Positions 13,205 through 25,200 of a stretch of DNA of 64,000 nucleotides are shown here, one piece after another. The notes beneath the pieces are model-generated. The model worked only from the letters and a program-made list of their open reading frames with translations. It ran no database searches and was not told where the DNA came from. Every line of letters starts with the position of its first letter. The first letter of the stretch is position 1. Source of the stretch: Gymnogyps californianus (lineage: Eukaryota > Chordata > Aves > Accipitriformes > Cathartidae); contig NC_059473.1 in assembly GCF_018139145.2 (NCBI RefSeq), positions 67,748,707 through 67,812,706 of the forward strand, given 5' to 3'. A program made the translations under genes and the position numbers.

Positions 13205-13500
13205 TCACAAGGGCACATTGCTGGCTTATGTTCAACATGGTGTCCACCAGGACCCCCAGGTCTTTTTCTGCCAAGCTGCTTTCCAGCTGGGTGGCCCCCA
13301 GCATATGGTGGTGTCTGGAGTTGTTCCTCCCCAGGTGCAGGACTTTGCACTTACCCTTGCTGAACTTTGAGGCTCTTGTCAACCCATTTCTCCTGCCTGT
13401 CGAGATCCCTCTGGATGGCAGCGTGACCCTCTGGCATTATCAGCCACTCCTCCCAGTTTGGTGTCATCAGCACACTTGCTGAGGGTACACTCTGCCCCAT
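12700..13500 (-). pseudogene. CR1 ORF2 reverse-transcriptase C-terminal remnant
   Basis: Recognisable pieces in order on the minus strand are [10 protein letters not shown] (catalytic ADD region; the usual aromatic residue before ADD is cysteine here), [30 protein letters not shown], then [45 protein letters not shown] and ARLFSVV. These pieces lie in three different frames, so there are at least three frameshifts: one between 13382 and 13460, one within the T38 tract at 13166-13203, and one near 12790. A further stretch after SREV is scrambled or partly deleted. The copy is dead and encodes no product. Confidence 0.9.
13166..13203. repeat. 38-nt poly-T tract inside the CR1 remnant
   Basis: An uninterrupted run of 38 T on the + strand (A on the CR1 sense strand) sits exactly where the CR1 protein has a short lysine codon stretch before ANGILG. 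Codon-level alignment on both sides stays recognisable, so the tract is an expansion of an internal AAG/AAA stretch and not the poly-A tail of a separate insertion. Its length may be inexact because of sequencing error in homopolymers. Confidence 0.9.
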
Positions 13501-13537
13501 CATCCAGATCATTAATGAACATGTTAAATGTGAAATG

Positions 13538-16500
13538 CTACAATGCTTTGTAGCAATCAGTCTGTTTACTTTTTTTTAAGGGAGAATCAAGGTGCTTTCA
13601 TTTCGAAGTCTTTTCATGTGTATATGATTTTTTTAAAGTTTGTGTGGTACTATCACTAAAAGTAGAACTTTGTATTTTTGACAAAGATTACTCTCCTGTT
13701 TGGTGTGCATTGCTTCATTGCACTGTTGGCATAGTTTGGGTGGAGAGTGTTTCTCCTTATAATCCTCTTGAAGTCTTTTTAATGTGAACTGTTGCTTTAT
13801 TGTAGTTCTGTGATTTGTTCTTCAGGAAGATCTGAAACATGTAAGGTAAAGCAGACGTTTTGCTTTTATCTTATAAGACATGAGTTTTGTACTACTTGAT
13901 ATAGTCTAAATTAATACTCTCATTAGGCAAAAGCCAGCCTTTTCAGCACTGGTTCGCATCTTCTTACTGTAGTCCCTGAACTTTAAGGTGACTGATCTGG
14001 ATCAGAGGAAAAACCAAAGTCTTGTAGCCCCATGTCCTGCCTGTGTCCGGGCTCAGTAGCTGGTATTTGGGGCAGAGTATCAGAGAAGAGCAGATGTAGA
14101 GGTGTCCCTTGATGGCATAGGATTTTACCTTCCCAGGAGTCTGTGCTTCAGGCATCTTTTAAGTAAGGGGCAATACCCTCTCAGCTTGGACGTTAGTGTT
14201 ATGCCTTAGTTTCTCATTCAGGGGGAGGACGTGTGAGTGTAGAGCAGAGGGGCAAAGTACAGAGGCAGAGGGAGAATACTGCTCGTCTTAACTTGTTTCT
14301 TCTTGAAAGTATGCTGTTTCCTCTACATGTGAAGCCACAGAGCCTGTCAAAAGAGTTTATCTGATACTAACAAAATACAAGATTAATGGCTACATCAAAG
14401 AAGTGACCATGCAATGTGATTGAGCTGATATGAGGTGGTTTTTCTCAATCTTTATTTTTATTAGATCCCCTCTGAACCAATCAAACTGAATCCTGTTATC
14501 ACTCACAGGTAGGAATGGATAACGTATAACCTCTTGTGTCAAAGTATAGGTTTATAACCCCTGTAGAGTTTTGCATAACTGCTAAATATCTTTGTATAAT
14601 CATCATAGTTAACTTAAAAATCACCTATTAAAAAATAACCATGAAGGAACCAAAACAGATTCACGGTTAACTAATTAACTAATTCGGTGCAAGGGACATT
14701 GTCTATTTATGGTTTTCATTGCCTGGTGTATACTTTTTCCTGACATCCGTGGTGGATGCTGATGCTGTGTGGCACTTTGGTTCATGAGTCCAAGCTGCCA
14801 GCAGTTCCTGTTACGTTTCCTGCAAGGCTTCATCCCATGCGTATGAGAGCACATGGGATAGCAAACCCAGTGGAAGTCCTGTTATCTTCTCTCTCTTCCA
14901 CTCATTTCTCATTGGAAATCATGAGAACTCTCTTTCCACAGGCTCTGGGTGGAAACCAGCAGGATAAAGGAAAAAAAGAGGAGGAGGAAGGCTGGGGATG
15001 CTGGTAATTAGCCAGATCGATGTTTACGTGGCTATTTTTATTTCTTTCTGAGCATTGCTTTTATCTGTCTGAAGCTGATACATTTCTAGGTGTCTGATCA
15101 CTTTTAGAACTACAAATAATTTTTCATGTATCTTTCCTAATTATTAGGTGTGCCATTAGGTGCAACACTATTTTATGTCCAGGAACGAACATGTAGCAGG
15201 CCTGACTGGTTTTCTGACGGTCGTATTCGACCATGTACATACACATTCAGACAGGAATGTGCTTTCAAAGCAAATGTCCGGATTGTCCCCACTTCCTGGC
15301 CCTCGGTTCCCGTCAGAACAAGGGAACTACCCTTCTTTCAGAGGGAAGTGAACCAAAAGGTAGGCACGTAATGCTTTCCAGCTGCCAGTAGGCATTCAGT
15401 AATGACTAAAGCTCATCCCAGGCAAAACTACTTGAAACGGACATAGAAGGGTTGCCGGGTCCTCGGCACTGCAGGTCTGCTCCTGTTGTCCCACACCACT
15501 TGCTAGCGCAGTGTTAGGGAAATCCCATCAGTTCATAAAGCATTTGTTTTTTTTTCTCCACCAAGATTAACCCAGAAAAAGAACTTTTGAAGTTAGGTTT
15601 GTAATCCCAATCCCTCTTGCCAAGTGGAGGAGGAATGCCTGTGCTGGCCCAAGAGGGAGCAGTGCAGAGCCGGGGAGGGCTGGGCCTGGGCAGGGCTTTA
15701 AGGGATTGCTGTGTTTAGTGTTCAGGTAAAGTGAGGGTGAAAGGGCAGCTGTTGGCCGGGAGGGAGGCTTTGTCCTCTCCTTGGTCCTCTCCCATGCCCC
15801 TAGCCACACACAATCCCTCTCCTCCTTCTCTTGGCTCTAGAGCTGGGTCGTTTCCGTGGCTGGTTCAACAAACAAAACAGGCATCGAGCTGCTCCCTCTC
15901 AGCCTGACTGGGATATCTCTGCCTTACTGGGGAGTGCAATCAGCTCACCAGAGGTGGTCCAAGGGTCAGGAGCCCAGAGCGGGTAGGAGGGCCCTCCTTT
16001 GCTTGCCAGGCAATGGGCTGCTACTTGTTCTTGTCAGGTCTTGTGGAGACCTCGCTGTGATTTGGCAGTAAAATAAATACAGCTGTAGAGTCAATCAAAA
16101 TCAGTGGAAGCCTATAATGGGAAGTAGTGACCTGGGATGAACTTGGCCTTGGCGGCTCACAGTTGCAGAGGAGTTAGCTCTGTGCCAGCAGGCTTAGTGC
16201 CGGCTTTAGGTAACGTTCCTCTGGGGTCTTCTCCTTCTGTGGCAGACCAGGTATTATCAGCCCCCTTATAGGCAGCATAAGCTGGGTGTCACCTGCTCTG
16301 CCTAATCCAGCAAAGCCAAGATATGATGTGGCTTCACTCAGCCCAGTTCAAAATTGTGTTGCTGGTGATACCACACATGTGGCATTAATGATTGATTGCG
16401 TGAGCCTGGTCTCGCCGTTTAGGTGTTGTCCTATACCTCTGTCATTTTCTCATGTGCCTCTTTATTGGGAAAGTACATAGGTGAATCCAAACAGCAAATA

Positions 16501-19290
16501 AAGCATTTGGGAAATTAAAATATAATCACTCTGAATAGTGGGATCCCTGTTTGCCTTTAGACTTGATGGGAGGCAGTGCAAAGGCAAGAAAGAGGCGAGG
16601 AAAAAGCTCTTGGCAGGTGTCACTTCAGGGAGGAAATAAGGGGGTTTCTTTGTTTGTTATAACTGTGTTTTATCCAAGTGCGATGACATGAAGATCATTT
16701 GCAGTAACATGATTTTTCTCATCTTAATTAGAGATGTCTCCAGACTGCCCCACCACATCAGTGCCGTATTTTACTTGGATAATTTCCCTTCCAGTATCTG
16801 ATCTGTCTCTACACTTATTTAAATCAAATGTTTCGTTTGAATACTGCAGCTCAGGATGAGCTGTCTCAGTTTAAATGCCATTGACGTTAGAGGGGAGGTT
16901 AAGAAAATATTTACTTAAGGGTATACAAAGTTCCCTTACCTGCCATCATTTTCCAGTTTGGGGGAGGGGAAAACCCCTCTAGGTTTTGACATCTCTGTGT
17001 ATTGTGCAGGGTTGTTAAAAAGTGTGCCGATGAGTAGATGCATGGTAATGATGAAAAGGAGTGCATTTGGAATTCAACATAGATGGCAGAAAATGCAGTA
17101 TGTCAGAGAAGCCATATATTAAAGGGAATTTGAATTGGAAACTGAATCCCAACCTGCCACTGGGGGCATTTTGATCATTTTGATTTATTAAACTTTTATA
17201 ACAGCATTCAGATGAAGCTGAATTAAAACGCTTAGTCTTGGGTGGTTTATGGTACACAAGTCATCATGCTAGTGAAGTCTTGCCATGATCAATGTAGAGT
17301 TAATCTAAGTTCCTTTTTGAATGCAGGTGCACCTGTGTGCTTTAGTATGTATTTAAAAATCTGATAGTGTTCTAATACTGAATCACTTAACAAAAATACA
17401 ATGTGAAGCCACTCCTGACATTAATTTTCAACTGCATTTGAGTGAATCTTGCTATTAAATTATAGATGAACTGCAGGAACGCAAACTGCATATATATTCC
17501 TATACCAATTTTATATATTGATAAATATACAGGCATTATAAAATAGCTAGCTATGGAAATATAGGAATATTTCCTTGGAAATGGGTCATATTCCTAAAGG
17601 CATAAGATGCTTGCATTGTAGTGCTGTCCTGGCCATCTCCCAGCTTTGGCAGCCGTACATAGTCTTACTGAGTACTGTCTCTGCGATGAAAAGAAATCAA
17701 TTACTATTAGAGTGGCACTGAAGGTTAAAGGCATTACAGGTTCACACTGAGTTTTGCAGCAGGGAGATGATACTTAGCTGCAAATGGGGAATGATGCGAA
17801 AGATGGATGAGACAGAGTTCAAGGAGCAGTAATGTGAGGGTCCAGCGCTATCATTCCAAGCTGTCTTGGAGACATGATGGATGGTTCGGTGGCAAGAAGC
17901 AATAATACCAGATGATGAGAGATTCATCTCCAGATCTTGAGCCCACTGCATGCTGTCTACCTGTTGGTGTTCTAGTGGCATAATGATTCCTGATGTGTTA
18001 TGAAGAGCTAAATTACTGTACTTAAGCAACTAAACTGGTATGTTGAATTTAGTAACCCAGATTTTTTGGCAGCTGCTAGAAAAGCAAGTAGCGTATCAAA
18101 CACTCCTGCACATTGTAAATTTAATTACCTCATATTTATGCATAGTACTTGTTGACAGGATCTTGTAAGCTATGCTAATATGGTAGGTAATTTGTTACCT
18201 CCAGAAATCACTTTCCATGTGCCTTCTGATCATTATCATGAAACATGATAAATGATCTAGCCCATGAGGTGTAAATGAAAATGAAATGGATAATTGGATT
18301 CTATGTCTAAATTGTGGCTGGAATAGTTGTTGCAATTATAATGGAATTTATCTCATTAAAATATGCTTTGCAATGTACTAGTGACCTTTAATCATTTTGG
18401 TTGGGGAGTTATTTGAAGATAATTTTAAAGAAATTACAAAAAGTTTACTCGGAATAGTTTGGATAGAAGTTTTTTTTCTTTCCTAAAGAGTTTTAAATAT
18501 TTGTCTGTTTAATAATTCATATTGCAGGATTATCCTGCAGTGTTAACTGCTGGAAGACAGTATATTTGCAGAATTACATAGAAAATGGTGAGAAACATAT
18601 CTGCCTCTCCTGAAGAAGAGGGAAGCTTAGCTACGTGCAGAAAGGAAAATTTCTTCCTGCTGAGATGCAGTGTTGAATTTGGATGTGCTGGTTTGCTAGA
18701 GAGCTTGTCATTGAGACTGATATGGAACTGAAAACAGGCATGTCTTGGAGAAGATTTAAGGAGTGTTATAAGGAAAATGAATGTGTTTCTCTCCCCTGTT
18801 CCCCAGGTATGTGCATGTTGCTAATGACAGAGTTTGTGCCCTGTCTCCTCGAAGAGGATTACATTGTTGTGTTGGGACCGAAGTTTGAATTTTCAGCTCT
18901 TCCCTAAACTGTGATTTTTATTTATTTTTTTTTTTTAAACTGTTTTGTGTCCACGACCTCATCTGTAACATTTCATGTAGTTATTCTGTGTCCCTTTTTC
19001 TTAGCCATTTAACTTTTAAAACTTGTAGCATATCTTGTACTGCCAAACATTTTGAATTTACCATGCCAGCTGATTTTCTATACAGGGTAATAAGTGCAAT
19101 TTTTCACTTTCTAGATTCTTTACTAGTAAATGAAAGAGAAAATTTCCACTCATGAGCTTGTGGACTAAACAGAGAGAAACCTCAGTGAACAGCGTTAGAA
19201 AAAAGTGAGACTACCTTCTTAGGAATCAAAAATTGCCTAGAATTGACTTATATTAGAAACCTTACAGCCTAATAAAAATTATTAGCAGGG
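13538..19290 (+). other. PTPRK: PTPRK intron, segment after the CR1
   Basis: No exon or recognisable transposable element was found. It starts at the CR1 junction with a small hairpin (13536-13555). A GC-richer stretch lies at about 15600-16330. Short inverted repeats occur at 17555-17574 and 18523-18539. The short open frames in this stretch look like chance. Confidence 0.65.
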
Positions 19291-19421
19291 ATGATAGGGA
19301 AAAATCTCTCAACAGTCAGCTTACATGCATTACCTTTATCCTCCAAGAAAGGAGGATGATAGGGAAAAAATCTCTCAACAGTCAGCTTACATGCATTACC
19401 TTTATCCTCCAAGAAACGAGG
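19291..19421. repeat. Tandem duplication of a 65-bp unit
   Basis: Copy 1 (19291-19355, 65 bp) and copy 2 (19356-19421, 66 bp) are directly adjacent. Both start ATGATAGGGA and end CCAAGAAA then GGAGG or CGAGG. They differ by one extra A in an A run and one G/C substitution, so they are about 97% identical. This is a simple local duplication, probably recent. Confidence 0.95.
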
Positions 19422-20492
19422 ATTTAAGTACAAAATATGTTCTTAACCAATATGATCTGAAAGGCTTAGACATTGCATGGTGTGGGTTCGAGGCTATAAA
19501 GTAGGGTCGACATCTGATGAGGAGTTCTAGTATTATTAAGAATGGTAGTCCTAACTTTGTGTGAATTACTTAATTTGAATAAATAAATAACAGTAAAAAT
19601 ACTTCGCTCAACTTAGAGTTTTTGTTTAGATTTTTCCCCAAATAAATGGATTATAACTTAACTGAATTTAAGCTTTATTTGAAATTGCCAAGCATCTTAT
19701 AAGATAATTTCTGTAACCTAGTGGAATGTTTTATTCAAATTTTTGAGTATTTATATTAGCTTTTTGCTCCTTGTGTCTGTTTTGTGGTAGATCCCATAAG
19801 CCATATGGAACTGTACCTGTTTGTGGACACAAGAAAGAATACTACAAAAAGTCAATGCCATACATGTTTTTTGTAAAGCTGTCTATAGACTAGATTACTC
19901 ATTTCCTGAGAAAATCAAGATTAGTGTATTATATTGATTATCTGATCTATTTCACTATCTACTAAGGATTAAATCTAAAAAAATAAAAATCTTTGTTTTT
20001 TTTTTTAACTTCAAGTTGCAGTTCACAGTTTATGTGAAAATCTCAGTTTTATTCTTACATTGACATCCTCACGGTAACATAATTTGTGTTTTTTAACAAC
20101 TGGAGATGTAAAGGCTACTGCTTTTGAAAGGAGATAGGAGTAAACCAAATACTTTTCTTTGGCTTAAAAATTGAGATTTTAGTCTCATGATTTTTAATGC
20201 TTGCTTTGAACTTCACTCTGAAATGCGTTGACAGCAGTTGGAAATGTCTTGACTAATGATTTATTCTTTGACTTTCCACTTCTCTTGGACTGGATCACTT
20301 GCATGTCCTAGAGAAAACAAGATATACTGAGTGTGATCAAGTTTGTGATCTATGGGTTGCATCACCAGCCATGGGAATATTTTCCCCTTCTCTTTATTTG
20401 GTATAGAAAGGAGCAGCTGTCTGGCAGTGTATGAAGCACTGCTTCATGTTGGTAGCCAGACACTTCCAAGGTACAGTTGTAGGGTGGGGTTG

Positions 20493-20513
20493 GTTTTGTT
20501 TTGTTTTGTTTTT
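20493..20513. repeat. (GTTTT)n short microsatellite
   Basis: Four consecutive GTTTT units in a T-rich context. Ordinary simple repeat. Confidence 0.85.
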
Positions 20514-21130
20514 AATATGTGGGTTTGTGGCACAGTTCTTCCTTTGGACGTATGCAGCATAGCACTTGGTCACCTTAGTGGACTGAAGAGGAGGAGAGAT
20601 CTCTCGTGTTCCTGTAGTTGAAGGCTTGGGTCATCTTACAGTTTAGAGTTTTCCTCTTGAAAGCCTGCCAGAAACATCCTCTGGTATTTCTGTGTCTTTT
20701 TGTCCCTTTCTAGTCTAGTCCACCCCTGCCCCAGGGCAAGGGGAAAGGCATGAGTTCAGAATATAGGGAGAAGAAAAGCAGCATCTCTGCAGATCACCCT
20801 CCTATGCCCTCAAACCAACTTCTGATCTCTGCGGTGTCTGAAGACAAAAGCGTGAGGGAAGCCAGCACAATTTTTCCAATTATAATAATGACTGAAGCAA
20901 CAACTCCTGCTCTTGAACAAGTTAAAGCAGCTTGGATGAAATCAACAGAGCTCAGCATTTTGATAGTGGATAAGCCAGAGTCCTTGTCTGTGAGGTTTTT
21001 CTCCATTTTGCTTTTACTTAGGTGAAACATGGCATGTGTTCCAAAAAGCTCTTAGAGTAGACAACTGTGAGGAAAAAAACCTTGCTGTAAACTTGCTATC
21101 AGTATTTCTGCAAAGATACTTTCCTTCCCA

Positions 21131-21164
21131 TTGTTCCAGGAGCAGCTTTAGCCTGTTATTTGAA
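21131..21164 (+). repeat. Dispersed 34-bp direct repeat, copy 1
   Basis: It begins TTGTTCCAGGAGC and ends TTTGAA. The partner is at 22227-22260. The first 24 bases are identical and the remaining 10 differ at two positions; the flanks are unrelated. Confidence 0.85.
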
Positions 21165-22226
21165 GCAAGGGACTCAAGCCTTACTCCTGTGATGACTGTC
21201 GACTCATTGACTGCTGCCCACAAAGTCCCACTTTGTCATCCTCTCAAACCAGGCCATTTGGCCTATGCTCCCACCCAAGAAAGTATAACTGAATCAGCTT
21301 TGCTACTAATTTTTGGTTGGCATCACATTAATGCAGCATCAAGAGTATGCACCTCTCCTCTCTGGTTCTGCAGGGAAGGGACTTGTCTCACCAGTTTTCT
21401 CATGCTTCTTAACTCCTTGCGTTGGCTGTCCTTCAGCAAGTTAACAAAGTGATGTGTTGCACGCTCACAGACAGGTTGCCATTAATACCCTTCTCTACTA
21501 GTTCTCACAACCATGGCATGCTGCAGTCCTCACTTTTGCCACTGCCTTCTCTCTCTATTTCTTCATTTTTGCACCAATAGACCCTCTGGACTTTCTGCAA
21601 TGTGATTTAACTCTGCCATCTTTTGTGCCCTACCTGCTGGTTGCTACTTTTATCAGTGGAGCAGAGAAAATGCTGTCAGGTTGAATGTGCCAATAAATGA
21701 CAATGAGGTAATTGAAAGGTGGTTAAAAAGTCTATTTCACTAGAAAGAGTAACTCCTTTTCCAAAAGGTTTTGTAAAGGCAATATAATTGGACACTTCAA
21801 GAAAAAGATTGGACTATGCCAAGTTTCTGGCTGGCTGCAGACATGTTTAAGATATATTTTGAGTTTAGGCTTACAGACTTCTCTTCTTTCCTGAGATTTG
21901 TCTTTGTTTTATATGAGAACCTGCCTCCACCTTTTCATTTTTAGTTTTTACTGCTTAAGTTCTTTAACTTCAGCTATTTCTTAATGCCGTTTCAGGAATC
22001 TGTTTGACCTTCCTCTTGCATTTTTCATTCAACATGGCTGCCTAAAGAAATATTTCATGAGTTTTATTTTTCCTGGGAACACTTCCAATACTTGACCTCT
22101 AAGTATGTGGACTTTGCAACAGAAAGAATTGTGCCCCAGTGACACTTCTTTTCCATCCAAATTACCCTCGTTATCAGTGACATTTTCACAATTAGAAACA
22201 AAGTGATCCTCCTGTTTCACTTCCAG

Positions 22227-22260
22227 TTGTTCCAGGAGCAGCTTTAGCCTATTCTTTGAA
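22227..22260 (+). repeat. Dispersed 34-bp direct repeat, copy 2
   Basis: Partner of the 21131-21164 copy, 1,096 bp away in the same orientation. No matching sequence extends past either edge. Confidence 0.85.
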
Positions 22261-25200
22261 TAATATAAAAGGTTAAAGAATTGATTGAGAGAGCACAGGT
22301 TGGCTTTTTATTCAGGCCAAACCAAGTGGCTGTTTCAAGAAGTTCACCAAGCAACTTGCTGGAGTTGCAGATGGATAAGAGTGGTTTAATTCATGTTTTG
22401 TTTTGACCAAATTTTATTGCCCTTTATGTAAAAACAAAGTGAACCCCAAAATAGGAATTTAATGGTACGTCAGTGCTTCCAGGCTGGAACAAAGAATTTG
22501 TTAAAAATGTGTAATGAAAGGAGGAGAATGTTCTTGCTTTGAAGCTGAATATTTTGTACAGCTGCTATTGCTTACATTAAAAAAGGGAGGGAGGGGGTTT
22601 AGTGTGTGCCAAATAGTACATGGTACGTGCAAACTGTCACCTTATTAAGGAGACTGTCCCCTAAGACATTTGCACCATTAGGACTTCTGATAATTAAGAC
22701 GAACTATATTTCAGTGAGACGACAGCCTTCTGGCCAACTGACTAAGCAGATGCCAAGTGGAAGCAAATGAAACTAAGTTGAGCTCTCAGGCAATTAACAG
22801 AAATTAATGGACCAGGTACCTACAGTCTGTTTCCTGTGGGTGTCAGTTCAGTGTCCTTGCGCTTCCTGCACTTCCAGCTCTGCTGACTTTCAGGGGTTTG
22901 GCACCTGAGGTTTCCTTATTGAAATTTACTGGGATTTATCACCTGCTTAGCAGAGCTCACAGGATTCCTGTGGGGGATTAAAAATTTCACAGGATTCTGG
23001 AATATTAAGCGATTGAGAGGGAATCATTGAAGCGATCCTTTGATGGCAAGAATCCTGTGTTGACTCACAGCGTTGGGGTACAGAGGAGGCCTTCCAGAGG
23101 GACTTGCACTCAGTAAAGAGCTGAAGCCTATCAGTCACTGTTTGGTCTGGTTTCAACCTGATTTCTGAAAGATGCATCTCCGTACTGCCATAATTAATGA
23201 AGCTTCCTAATCTGTGAAGGAATTTTTTGCATGTTTTGTTTTTGACTGCTTCTATGCCTCATGAACAGGTTCATACACTGATTATTCATTTGTTTACTTG
23301 TTGGACCCTTCCTGAAATACGTATGTAGGCATGGGCAAGGGCTGTATACATGCATCAGTGTCTGATGTTACAGCAGGTGCGCCAAAAGGCATGGTCCTAC
23401 TTCTCTTTTCCCTCTCCCACTCCCTGCGACATGCTATTCCTGCTTCTTTTCCACCAGAACCATACTTGTCCCTCTCTGCAGTGAGCTGACTGGGGAGCTA
23501 AACTAACAAAAAACAGACACTGTAGAAAGAAGTGGGTATTTTTATGTCAAGATAGTTTTCTAACAGTAGAACCACTGGTCTGGAAAAGATGGAAAGACCA
23601 GGGAAGAGGTGGTAGTTCACTCCCCATGACGATGTGGTCATCTTAGGTTGGCTTAGCTATAATGTGAAACCGCATCCTAACTATGCTACAAAAATCTTTG
23701 TGCCTACCGGGCAACGTGGTGTGGAATGGTTCCTGAGATAAACACCATTGTCTTGTGGTTTGTTTTTTTTTTTTCCTGTAGCAGCTTCCTTGTATGAACA
23801 TACAAGAGGAGTTGATATAACAGAAGAGGGCTGACAGGAGGTACTAGTATGTTCCCTCAAGCCCACATTATCTTGTCATAGTAGAGGAGATAACCAGATA
23901 CCAGAATGATGGGCCTTAATGTAATAGCCTGGAATAGAAAAACCCGCAGTAAACCTCATCTTCGGATTGTTAAGAAAAAGAACAGTTGGACTTGGTATAG
24001 AAGAGGCAGGAATCTACCAAAAAAAAAAGTACATAAAAAGGAAAAGAAAGGCTAAGGAAAGTAAGTAAAATGTCTCTCTTAAACTGAATGTCCAATTCAA
24101 TTCAAGTTCAGAATGCTAATCAGGACACTTAAATACATAAATACAATAGCACCTGGAGTGGCTGTTCCACAATATCCTAATGAAGTAAGCTAGTATGATT
24201 TGTGTAAGTATAATTAAAGTGTGGAAAAGCAAACATATCTGTGTAGTTGTTGTACCAGTAGTAGTCAATGAGTAATAAGATAGCTATGTACACATCATTT
24301 CACTGCTATAAAGTGTATTTGAAATTTTCACCCACAATAAACCCTTAAAGAAAAGAAGTGGGGAAAAAATGCACTCGTCAAATGTTTTGTTGAGGCTGAA
24401 TTAAAAATATTCTTCTGCTGAAGAAAAAGTGTCTGGTTGCGATATCAGAAGTAATTCAAGTTGCTCAACAAGACATTTAAAAGGAGGGAGGCAACCAGAG
24501 AGCCCTGTTAAGGTGTTCATAATTCAGAGAAGAAGAGAGAAGGCAATACAACGGCAAAAGTAGTATACTGAAGAGCAAAGGATTATGAACCTGGATGAGG
24601 AAAGTGCCACTAAAGAGACTTAGGTGGAATTACAGGTGGGTGGGGATTTTTTTATATTCAGTTAATATATGGTATAAATGACACAGGGCATGAACAGAAA
24701 CACTTTATTAAATAACTTGAGAAAAATTAGACAACATATCAAAGGGAAAATACCTAGGTCGCTTTCGTGTTTTCAAAGGGTACTTTGAGCTTCAACAATG
24801 TTACTGGCCCCCTTCCATTACCTGTTTTTTCTTTTAAGTGTTGTAGAGAAAGAAATGATAAATAATTCAGGCCAAGGAAAGTATAAACACCACAGGGTTA
24901 GAATACTTACCAGTGGGGGAACTGTTTATGCTGACTGTGAAACAAAGGCAGACAGCAGGGCAAAACATTTTGCCTTGGCAGGAGAGGCTGTGTAGACAAG
25001 TGGTAATTTTATCTTCTTTTAAGGTATTTAACAATTGTAAGCCCCAGTAATACTCATGGATTGGCCTGCAGTGAGAGGAAGAGTTAAAGGAGTTCAAACA
25101 AGCTATTTGACTTGCTTACTTTGTTTAGCTTCACTGTTTATTTTCCGCAACACATTAAAGGGATGATGGGATGGGAGAAAGTTTTTTTTGTAAGATATTA

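Larger units (their letters stand above)
12565..13527 (-). mobile_element. CR1 LINE, 5'-truncated copy
   Basis: Read on the minus strand, this is the 3' end of an avian CR1 non-LTR retrotransposon. It runs from the reverse-transcriptase ADDTKLGG motif (complement of about 13460-13471) through the C-terminal part of ORF2 to the 3' UTR and the terminal 8-bp ATTCT-type repeats at about 12565-12580. The + strand begins with GAATGGTTGAGGTTGGAAGTG, the inverse of the usual CR1 3' end. CR1 elements are typically 5'-truncated at insertion, which fits about 960 bp surviving of a roughly 4.5-kb parent. The 5' breakpoint lies near 13527. The flanks share 9 of 10 bases (ATTTGAAATG at 12555 and ATGTGAAATG at 13528), a possible target-site duplication, although CR1 usually leaves none. 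Confidence 0.93.
20750..22260. other. Unassigned stretch, rich in short frames, with an internal dispersed repeat
   Basis: Between 20750 and 21452 both strands carry comparatively long open frames (91 and 138 codons on +, 78 and 69 codons on -), and another minus frame lies at 22029-22220. None resembles a known family. A 24-bp exact repeat (21131-21154 and 22227-22250), extending to about 32 of 34 bp, lies in the same orientation. On the minus strand both copies read RLKLLLEQ in frame. This could be an old unrecognised repeat, a decayed retrocopy or chance. No splice-site pairing or PTPRK similarity was seen. Confidence 0.35.

Noticed and set aside
13079..13363. Plus-strand frame with a polyphenylalanine run
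   Set aside because: It is the complement of the CR1 remnant and its T38 tract, not a gene.
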